Shown here one piece after another: positions 1-7,182 of a DNA stretch of 64,000 bases. The notes below the pieces were generated by a model. The model saw only the letters and a program-made list of their open reading frames with translations, searched no databases and had not been told where the DNA came from. Origin of the DNA: an uncultured Clostridia bacterium (GTDB taxonomy: Bacteria; Bacillota; Clostridia; Peptostreptococcales; Anaerovoracaceae). The stretch covers positions 12,036-76,035 of the forward strand of contig CALIBC010000007.1 of NCBI GenBank assembly GCA_938045615.1, given 5' to 3'. The number at the start of each line of letters is the position of its first letter. The stretch's first letter is position 1. Position numbers and translations under genes: made by a program.

Positions 1-678
1 CGGCTCATCCCTCAGGTCGGGATATGGATCGCAATGCTCCACGATAGTGTCGAAAAGTGGCGTTATATCCAGACCGCCCAGTCCTCTAGGGGTATGCTTC
101 AACTTCTTCTCCCCCTCACCGACACTTATGTCTTTGACTTCAACGGGATCTTTGACCGCTATTCCCTGCCTCGCTATTCCGTATAGTATCGGAAAGTCAA
201 GCTGCCGGTCGCTTGCATTGAGATCCATGAAAAGTTCGTACACCTCATCCACAACACGGTCTATCCTTGCATCTTTCTTGTCTATCTTGTTGATCAGCAA
301 AATGGGGTTCAGCCCCTGCTCAAGCGATTTTTCAAGCACAAATCTCGTCTGCGGCATCGGTCCTTCCACCGAGTCCACGAGCAGGATAACCGTATCGACG
401 GTCTTCATTATGCGCTCCACTTCCGACGAAAAATCCGCATGCCCCGGCGTGTCGACTATGTTTATCTTGGTATCACCGTGCATTATGGAACAGTTCTTTG
501 AGTATATGGTTATTCCGCGCTCCCTCTCTATGTCGTCGCTGTCCATGACGCAGTCCACGACCTGCTGATTTTCGCGAAAAACACCGCTCTGATTCAAAAA
601 AGCATCCACCAATGTGGATTTGCCCGCATCCACGTGTGCTATCACCGCAATATTTATTATCTTTTGTTTGTCCGACAT
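1..678 (-). CDS. typA: TypA/BipA-family translational GTPase (5' part; gene continues past the left edge)
   Basis: The first 226 residues of a ribosome-associated GTPase of the EF-G/TypA superfamily are present; the C-terminal domains lie outside the window. The GTPase motifs are clear: a P-loop near residues 14-22 (AHVDAGKST), switch region ERERGITI, G3 motif DTPGHADF with its catalytic-type His, and NKID as G4. The phrase MDSDDIERERGIT and the GPMPQTRFVLEK stretch are typical of TypA rather than EF-G, LepA or Tet(M). The P-loop reads HVDAGKS where TypA usually has HVDHGKT, so this may be a TypA paralogue. The start is the ATG at 678, where the conserved N-terminus begins. TypA acts on ribosome assembly and translation under stress; that role is family knowledge. 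The 179 bp upstream hold no recognised RNA. Confidence 0.85.
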   Translation of the reverse strand, partial: MSDKQKIINIAVIAHVDAGKSTLVDAFLNQSGVFRENQQVVDCVMDSDDIERERGITIYSKNCSIMHGDTKINIVDTPGHADFSSEVERIMKTVDTVILLVDSVEGPMPQTRFVLEKSLEQGLNPILLINKIDKKDARIDRVVDEVYELFMDLNASDRQLDFPILYGIARQGIAVKDPVEVKDISVGEGEKKLKHTPRGLGGLDITPLFDTIVEHCDPYPDLRDEP

Positions 679-841
679 CTATTATCTTTTCCTCTCATGC
701 TTTATCGTCGTTTCCCCGCTTGCCGCACCTTTTCACGTTTCACGGAACTCTCGTCCCCGAACCTTGGGGCACAGGTTTCAGTATCCCCTGAAGAACGTGT
801 TCGCATGACTCCCGCCCCCGAAGGTACTGCGCGGTTACTCT

Positions 842-881
842 TTGGTATATTTTTTTATCAATTGGTATGTTTTTTTATCAA
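842..881. repeat. 20-bp tandem duplication across the pncB stop codon
   Basis: Two adjacent 20-bp copies (842-861 and 862-881) differ at one base. The right copy encodes the last residues of pncB and the junction contains its TGA. The duplication therefore copied the gene end into the intergenic space. The rest of the typA-pncB gap (679-841) shows no gene, promoter or RNA I recognise. Confidence 0.85.
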
Positions 882-2288
882 CTCGTTTTTCATATCCCAG
901 AGATTGTGAGAAAGATCTACATAATATGTCTGCGGATTTTCAAATCTCAAGGTTTCCTCCCAGATCGTCTCCATTTGGGAGGCGCAGTAAGCCCTTACCT
1001 GCTCGATGGGCGGGCAGTCATACACCCGCTCGCCGTGACTGAAAAGCTGCACTCTCAAATTTCTCACATAAAAATTGTTAAGCGTCTTGGTCTTCCAAAT
1101 CGCATTGGGGTCGAAAATAACATAACCATCCTTCTCCGGGATGCTTTCCCCGTCGAGGGTCATGACATCCGCAAGCGCCTTGTCGCTGTCTTTGTCATAC
1201 AGGCGGTATAAAGTTTTGAAGCCCGGATTCGTTATCTTCTCAATGTTCTCGGAGATCTTTATCTTTGGCTCGATCTCTCCGTTTTTCTCAAGCGCCGCAA
1301 GCTTGTAGACACCTCCGAACACCGGCTCCGACCTCGCCGTTATGAGCCTCTCGCCCACACCAAACGAATCCACCTTGGCGCCCTCCAAAATGACGTCCCT
1401 TATCAAATATTCGTCAAGTGAATTGGAGATGGTGATTTTGCAATCCTCAAGCCCCGCATCATCCAGCATCTTTCTCGATCTTTTCGTCAGATAGGCTATA
1501 TCGCCACTGTCTATCCTGATGCCCATGTTCTTGGGTTTGTATTCTTTAAAAACTTTTATCGCTGCGGGTACCCCCGATTTCAGCACGTTGTAGGTATCCA
1601 CCAGCAAAACGCAGTTGTCCGGGTACATCTTGCAGTATGCGCTGAATGCGTCGTACTCATCGGCAAACATCTGCACCCAGCTGTGCGCCATGGTTCCGAT
1701 CGCAGGTATGCCGTGATCCCTGTCCGATATGGTGCAGGCCGTTCCGACGCATCCGGCTATATACGCGGCTCTGGCGCCGAGATTAGCTGCCGAGGCGCCG
1801 TGCGCCCGCCTCGATCCGAATTCCATGACGGGTCTTCCCTGCGCGGCGCGCACAATCCTGCTCGCCTTGGTCGCTATCAGGCTCTGATGGTTCACTATTA
1901 GAAGAAGCATGGTTTCTATGAACTGCGCCTGTATCACAGATCCTCTTACCGTTATGACAGGCTCATGCGGAAATATGGGAGTACCTTCCGGCACCGCCCA
2001 CACATCACATTCAAACTTGAAATCGCGCAGGTACCGCAAAAATTCCTCGCAGAAAATGCCTTTGCTCCTAAGGTAGTCTATATCTTCTTTCGTGAATTTC
2101 AAATTGTCGAGATACTCGACCACTTGCTCTATGCCCGCCATTATCGCATATCCGCCCTCGTCCGGCACTCTGCGAAAGAACATGTCAAAGTAGGCGATAT
2201 GTTCTTTCATTCCCGACTTCAGATATCCGTTTGCCATGGTGATCTCGTAAAAGTCCGTCAGCATGGTAAGGTTTTCATTCTTAATCAT
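858..2288 (-). CDS. pncB: Nicotinate phosphoribosyltransferase
   Basis: This 476-residue cytosolic enzyme of the NAPRTase family joins nicotinate and PRPP to give nicotinate mononucleotide, the entry step of NAD salvage. Recognisable family segments are the N-terminal LTDFYEITMANGY, the GSRRAHG stretch near residues 157-163 and the phosphate-binding LVDTYNVLKSG near 230-240. Length matches the Gram-positive type. The ATG at 2288 is preceded by GGAG at a 9-bp distance. A promoter with TTGAAG and TATAAT 17 bp apart sits in the 3' end of uvrA, so the gene can be expressed apart from uvrBA. It probably forms its own short unit. Confidence 0.95.
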   Translation of the reverse strand: MIKNENLTMLTDFYEITMANGYLKSGMKEHIAYFDMFFRRVPDEGGYAIMAGIEQVVEYLDNLKFTKEDIDYLRSKGIFCEEFLRYLRDFKFECDVWAVPEGTPIFPHEPVITVRGSVIQAQFIETMLLLIVNHQSLIATKASRIVRAAQGRPVMEFGSRRAHGASAANLGARAAYIAGCVGTACTISDRDHGIPAIGTMAHSWVQMFADEYDAFSAYCKMYPDNCVLLVDTYNVLKSGVPAAIKVFKEYKPKNMGIRIDSGDIAYLTKRSRKMLDDAGLEDCKITISNSLDEYLIRDVILEGAKVDSFGVGERLITARSEPVFGGVYKLAALEKNGEIEPKIKISENIEKITNPGFKTLYRLYDKDSDKALADVMTLDGESIPEKDGYVIFDPNAIWKTKTLNNFYVRNLRVQLFSHGERVYDCPPIEQVRAYCASQMETIWEETLRFENPQTYYVDLSHNLWDMKNELIKKHTN

Positions 2289-2345
2289 TTTATTTCTCCG
2301 GGCGTCCCTGAATTTTTCGTATTTTTTTGGACAGCCGTTCCCTTT

Positions 2346-2374
2346 ATTATAGCCTATTTCAGCATTTTCTTCAA
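2346..2374 (-). promoter_or_regulatory. Sigma-A-type promoter of pncB
   Basis: TTGAAG (2369-2374) and TATAAT (2346-2351) are separated by 17 bp on the minus strand, about 58 bp upstream of the pncB ATG. The -35 box lies inside the last codons of uvrA. Confidence 0.75.
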
Positions 2375-5185
2375 GAACTGCCCCGTATACGAGCTTTTGT
2401 GTTCCGCCACCTGTTCCGGTGTTCCCTCCGTGACTATCTCGCCGCCTCGTATTCCTCCGTCAGGACCCAAGTCTATTATGTGATCGGCTCTCTTGATGAC
2501 ATCGAGGTTATGCTCAATCACCACAACGGTGTTTCCGGCATCCACGAGCTTGTCCAAAACGGATATGAGTTTGTCTACATCGGCAAAGTGCAGTCCCGTG
2601 GTCGGCTCATCGAGTATGTACAGAGTCTTGCCCGTACTGCGCTTTGAGAGTTCCGACGCCAGTTTCACGCGCTGCGCCTCGCCTCCCGAAAGTTGTGTCG
2701 ACGGTTGTCCGAGTTTGATATAGTCAAGTCCCACTTCGTTGAGAGTCTCAAGGTGCCTCCTTATTGACGGAATGTTTTTGAAAAAATCGAGTGCTTCGGC
2801 AACACTCATATCCAGCACATCGAATATACTCTTGTCGCGGTATTTGACTTCAAGGGTTTCTCTGTTGTATCTCTTGCCTTTGCAGACCTCGCACGGCACG
2901 TAAACGTCGGGCAGAAAATGCATCTCTATCTTAAGTATCCCGTCGCCTTTGCATGCCTCGCATCTTCCGCCTTTTACATTGAAGCTGAATCTGCCCTTTT
3001 GGAAACCCCGCATCTTAGCTTCGGGTACCGATGCGAACAAGTCGCGTATATGCGTGAACATCCCTGTGTATGTGGCGGGATTTGACCTCGGGGTTCTTCC
3101 TATCGGGGACTGGTCGATGTCTATTATCTTATCGACATTGCCCGTTCCTTTGATTTCCCCGCACTTTCCCGGTTCCGCCCCGGAATTGTGCAAAATGCGA
3201 GCCACTCCCTTGTTCAGAACCTCGTTTATCAGACTGCTCTTTCCCGAACCCGAAACTCCCGTGACACACACGAATTTTCCTAGCGGTATATCCACGTTTA
3301 TATTCTTCAGATTGTTCTCACATGCGCCCACCACTGTGAGTTTTTTCCCGTTTCCTTTACGACGTGCGACGGGAACGGCGATTTTCTTTTTTCCCGAAAG
3401 ATACATGCCTGTAAGAGAATTCTCGTTTTTCATTATATCTTCAGCGGTTCCCTGAGCCACCAGCATGCCTCCGTGGACTCCTGCACCCGGGCCTATGTCC
3501 ACTATGTGATCGGCGGCATGCATCGTGTCCTCGTCGTGTTCGACCACGATCAAGGTATTCCCAAGCTCTACGAGATGACGCAGGGTCTTGAGCAGTTTTT
3601 CGTTATCCTTCTGGTGAAGTCCGATCGACGGCTCATCCAATATGTACAAAACCCCCGTAAGCCCCGATCCTATCTGGGTCGCAAGCCTTATTCTCTGCGC
3701 CTCTCCGCCGGAAAGACTGCCTGCCGCGCGGGAAAGGGTAAGATACTCAAGACCCACATTGACGAGAAAATTCAAGCGTTCACGGATTTCTTTGAGGATC
3801 TGACTGCCTATTATGGCGTCTCGCTCAGACAGGTTGATGTGCTTGATAAAATCCAGCGCGTCCCTGATCGACATATCCGACAGCTGCGCTATGTTCATGT
3901 CCGCCACCGTAACTGCCAAAATCTCCGGTTTCAGGCGTTTGCCGCCGCAGTCCGTGCATTCTCTTGTCACCATGAACTTGCTCATCCTGTCTTTAAAAAA
4001 ACTCGACCCGGTCTCCCTGTATCGTCTCTCGACATTGTTGATAAGACCCTCAAAGGGATGGTCGAACTTCTGAACCTTTCCGCCTCTGCTTTTGTAAGTG
4101 TATTTGATCTTCTTATTCCCGGTTCCGTGCAATATTGTCTGTTTGAACTTCTCCGGAAGTTCCCTGAACGGCAGCGAGGTGTCGACCCCCTGTTGCTCGG
4201 CTATGACTTCAACGATGTTTCTATAAAACCCGCTGTACTCCATGGTGGCATAGATTTTGCTCAACGCTCCCCGGAGTATGCTCTTATTTTCATCTATCAT
4301 CGTCTCCGGCAGAATCTTCTCCGTGAATCCCAGACCGCTGCACGACTCGCACGCCCCAAACGGGCTGTTGAAAGAAAACATTCTCGGCTCAAGTTCTTCC
4401 AGACCGCCCCCGTGTTCCGGGCATGCGAGCCTTGTGGAAAAAACCTGTTCTTTGCTGAAATCCTTATCCTGCAACAGAACGCTTGCAAGACCCTCGCTTT
4501 CTTTCATCGCAAGCTCCACCCCTTCGGCGATTCTGCTCTCCTGACCTTCGCGAACCACCACGCGGTCGACCACGATTTCCACGGTATGCTTGAATTTCTT
4601 GTCGAGTTTTATCTCATCCTCATCCAGCGACACAAGCTCTCCGTCCACACGCAACCGTGTATATCCTTCTTTTCTTATTCTTTCTATGACCTTGGCGTGT
4701 TCTCCCTTTCTCTGTCTGACCACGGGAGCCATGATCCAAACACGCGTGCCTTCCGGATATGCGGTAATCGTATCCACGATCCTATCCACACTCTGACTTG
4801 CGATGGGTCTTCCGCAGACGGGGCAGTGGGGTTTGCCTATTCTTGCATACAAAAGTCGCAAATAGTCGTGAATCTCCGTAACGGTTCCGACAGTTGACCT
4901 CGGGTTTCTGCCCGTGGTCTTCTGATCTATCGATATCGCCGGAGAAAGTCCCTCTATAAATTCCACATCGGGCTTTTCCATCTGCCCGAGAAACTGCCTC
5001 GCATACGCCGACAGGCTCTCAACGTAGCGTCTCTGCCCCTCCGCATATATAGTGTCAAACGCAAGCGAAGTTTTTCCGGAGCCGGATAATCCCGTAAGAA
5101 CCACCAATTCATCTTTGGGGATCGTGACGTCCAAATTGCGCAGATTGTTTTCATTTGCGCCCTTTATGACTATTTCATTTTTCAA
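2354..5185 (-). CDS. uvrA: Excinuclease ABC subunit A
   Basis: UvrA is the damage-sensing ATPase of nucleotide excision repair; with UvrB it scans DNA and loads UvrB at lesions. The protein (943 residues, normal for the family) has two ABC ATPase modules: Walker A GLSGSGKT at 32-39, a second GVSGSGKS in the C-terminal half, LSGGEAQR signatures and two zinc-finger Cys clusters (CPVCG; CEACKGDG with CEVCKGKR). I chose the TTG at 5185 because a full AGGAGGT lies 6-7 bp upstream and the family N-terminus begins there; an upstream ATG would add 23 unrelated residues overlapping uvrB. The ribosome site overlaps the uvrB stop, so the two genes are translationally close. Confidence 0.96.
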   Translation of the reverse strand: MKNEIVIKGANENNLRNLDVTIPKDELVVLTGLSGSGKTSLAFDTIYAEGQRRYVESLSAYARQFLGQMEKPDVEFIEGLSPAISIDQKTTGRNPRSTVGTVTEIHDYLRLLYARIGKPHCPVCGRPIASQSVDRIVDTITAYPEGTRVWIMAPVVRQRKGEHAKVIERIRKEGYTRLRVDGELVSLDEDEIKLDKKFKHTVEIVVDRVVVREGQESRIAEGVELAMKESEGLASVLLQDKDFSKEQVFSTRLACPEHGGGLEELEPRMFSFNSPFGACESCSGLGFTEKILPETMIDENKSILRGALSKIYATMEYSGFYRNIVEVIAEQQGVDTSLPFRELPEKFKQTILHGTGNKKIKYTYKSRGGKVQKFDHPFEGLINNVERRYRETGSSFFKDRMSKFMVTRECTDCGGKRLKPEILAVTVADMNIAQLSDMSIRDALDFIKHINLSERDAIIGSQILKEIRERLNFLVNVGLEYLTLSRAAGSLSGGEAQRIRLATQIGSGLTGVLYILDEPSIGLHQKDNEKLLKTLRHLVELGNTLIVVEHDEDTMHAADHIVDIGPGAGVHGGMLVAQGTAEDIMKNENSLTGMYLSGKKKIAVPVARRKGNGKKLTVVGACENNLKNINVDIPLGKFVCVTGVSGSGKSSLINEVLNKGVARILHNSGAEPGKCGEIKGTGNVDKIIDIDQSPIGRTPRSNPATYTGMFTHIRDLFASVPEAKMRGFQKGRFSFNVKGGRCEACKGDGILKIEMHFLPDVYVPCEVCKGKRYNRETLEVKYRDKSIFDVLDMSVAEALDFFKNIPSIRRHLETLNEVGLDYIKLGQPSTQLSGGEAQRVKLASELSKRSTGKTLYILDEPTTGLHFADVDKLISVLDKLVDAGNTVVVIEHNLDVIKRADHIIDLGPDGGIRGGEIVTEGTPEQVAEHKSSYTGQFLKKMLK

Positions 5186-5195
5186 TTCGCACCTC

Positions 5196-7172
5196 CTACA
5201 TCCGCTTGGTCTTGTATTCGAATATGCGGTCGCGCAGCTCCGCAGCCCGTTCAAACTGAAGGTCTTCGGCGGCCTGTCTCATCTCTTTTTCCATGAGCTT
5301 GACGTATTTTGCGAGCTCTCCTGCGGTAAGTTCCTCCGGTTTTTTCCCTTTATAAGATTCATCGCTTTGCGCAAGTTTGGTCGCTTCGATCACGGCTCTT
5401 ACGGATTTTTCTATGCTTTTTGGCGTTATATCGTGCTTTTCGTTGTACTCACGCTGCATCGTGCGTCTGCGCTCGGTCTCATCGATCGCAAGTTTCATCG
5501 CTTTACTGATTCCATCGGCGTACATTACGACCTTCCCGTCGACGTTTCTTGCGGCTCTGCCTATAGTCTGGATCAGCGAGGTTTCTGTACGCAGAAATCC
5601 CTCTTTGTCGGCATCGAGTATCGCCACGAGCCTGACCTCGGGGATATCGAGGCCTTCCCTCAAAAGGTTTATTCCGACCAGAACATCGAATTCATCGAGT
5701 CTCAAATCACGAATTATTTCGAGTCTCTCAAGCGTGTCTATTTCCGAATGCAGATACCGGGTTCTCACCCCGGCGTTCACGAGGTAATCGGTAAGACTCT
5801 CCGCCATTTTTTTCGTGAGCGTCGTTACAAATACCTTTCCGCCGCTTCCCGAAACCGTATTGATCCTTCCTATCAGATCGTCGATTTGATTTTCGGTCGG
5901 GTGAACCTCTATGACCGGGTCGAGCAGTCCTGTGGGTCTTATCACCTGCTCCACCGTAATGCCGTTCGCCTTTTCTCTCTCGTATGCCGCAGGGGTTGCG
6001 CTGACATACATTATTTTGTCGACCAGGTTTTCCCATTCGTCAAATTGAAGTGGTCTGTTGTCGAGCGCAGATGGAAGCCTGAATCCATAATCCACGAGCG
6101 ACTGTTTTCTGGATCTGTCTCCCGCATACATGGCTCTCAGCTGCGGCAGCATTACGTGCGATTCATCTATCATTATCATATAGTCGTCGGGAAAATAGTC
6201 CATCAAGGTATATGGCCTTGATCCCGCCGGCATACCGTTAAGATGTCTTGAATAATTCTCTATCCCCTTGCACGTGCCGAGTTCTCTCAACATTTCCATG
6301 TCATACCTTGTCCGCTGCTCTATTCTCTGCGCCTCCAGGAGTTTTCCTCTGTCTCTGAACCACGCAATGCGCTCCTCAAGCTCTTTTCCGACGGTGAGCA
6401 TAGCCGCCTCGACTTTTTCCGGCGAAGTCACGTAATGCGTTGCAGGGTATACGGCGACATGCTTTCTGATTCCGAGGATCTCACCGGTCACTGCGTTGAT
6501 TTCTTTGATGGTTTCCACCTCATCTCCGAAGAGTTCTATCCTGACCGGATTGTTGGCACCCGCGGGGAAGATATCTATTATATCCCCCCTGACGCGAAAG
6601 CTTCCTCTCTCAAGCGCCATATCGTTTCTTGAGTACTGTATATCGACCAGTTTACGCAGTATTTGGCTCCTGCTTCTGACCATTCCGGGTCTAAGCGACA
6701 GCATCTGATTCTCATAATCGAACGGACTTCCCAGTCCGTATATGCACGACACACTTGCCACTATTATGACGTCTTTTCGCTCAAACAGAGCCGCCGTTGC
6801 GCTGTGACGCAGCTTTTCTATCTCATCGTTTATGTCGGAGTCCTTTTCTATGTAGGTGTCCGTGGACGGAACGTATGCCTCCGGCTGATAATAGTCGTAG
6901 TAGCTTACAAAATATTCGACGGCGTTGTCCGGGAAAAACTCTTTGAATTCACCGTGAAGCTGCGCTGCCAAAGTCTTGTTGTGGCTTATTATCAGCGTAG
7001 GTTTGCGCACCTGTTCTATCACATTCGCCATCGTAAACGTCTTGCCCGAACCCGTGACCCCCAGAAGAGTCTGCTGCTTGTTTCCTTGCGCAAAACCTCT
7101 GACGAGTCTTTCTATGGCTCGTGGCTGATCACCGGTCGGCTTGTATTCGGATTTTAGCTTAAATTCCGCCAT
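5196..7172 (-). CDS. uvrB: Excinuclease ABC subunit B
   Basis: UvrB is the helicase-like subunit that verifies damage and positions UvrC. The sequence shows Walker A GVTGSGKT near residues 33-40, the DNA-clamping beta-hairpin segment YYDYYQPEAYVP, superfamily-2 helicase motifs (DESHV; QTIGRAARN) and a C-terminal UVR motif (QFERAAELRDRI) that binds UvrC. The ATG at 7172 gives 658 residues, the usual length; a longer reading frame to 7208 would overlap the upstream gene and lacks family similarity. Its start lies only about 10 bp after the stop of the LTA-synthase-like gene, so the order in the operon is membrane enzyme, uvrB, uvrA. uvrC is not in the window. Confidence 0.96.
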   Translation of the reverse strand: MAEFKLKSEYKPTGDQPRAIERLVRGFAQGNKQQTLLGVTGSGKTFTMANVIEQVRKPTLIISHNKTLAAQLHGEFKEFFPDNAVEYFVSYYDYYQPEAYVPSTDTYIEKDSDINDEIEKLRHSATAALFERKDVIIVASVSCIYGLGSPFDYENQMLSLRPGMVRSRSQILRKLVDIQYSRNDMALERGSFRVRGDIIDIFPAGANNPVRIELFGDEVETIKEINAVTGEILGIRKHVAVYPATHYVTSPEKVEAAMLTVGKELEERIAWFRDRGKLLEAQRIEQRTRYDMEMLRELGTCKGIENYSRHLNGMPAGSRPYTLMDYFPDDYMIMIDESHVMLPQLRAMYAGDRSRKQSLVDYGFRLPSALDNRPLQFDEWENLVDKIMYVSATPAAYEREKANGITVEQVIRPTGLLDPVIEVHPTENQIDDLIGRINTVSGSGGKVFVTTLTKKMAESLTDYLVNAGVRTRYLHSEIDTLERLEIIRDLRLDEFDVLVGINLLREGLDIPEVRLVAILDADKEGFLRTETSLIQTIGRAARNVDGKVVMYADGISKAMKLAIDETERRRTMQREYNEKHDITPKSIEKSVRAVIEATKLAQSDESYKGKKPEELTAGELAKYVKLMEKEMRQAAEDLQFERAAELRDRIFEYKTKRM

Positions 7173-7182
7173 TGTTTTTTGC

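Noticed and set aside
614..909. Small plus-strand frames in the typA-pncB gap
   Set aside because: They overlap the ends of both real genes and have no ribosome site.
3473..4897. Open frame of 474 codons on the plus strand
   Set aside because: It is antisense to uvrA, lacks a ribosome site and has no recognisable protein pattern; it is a codon-bias shadow.
5052..6221. Open frame of 389 codons on the plus strand
   Set aside because: Antisense to uvrA/uvrB; no ribosome site or family.
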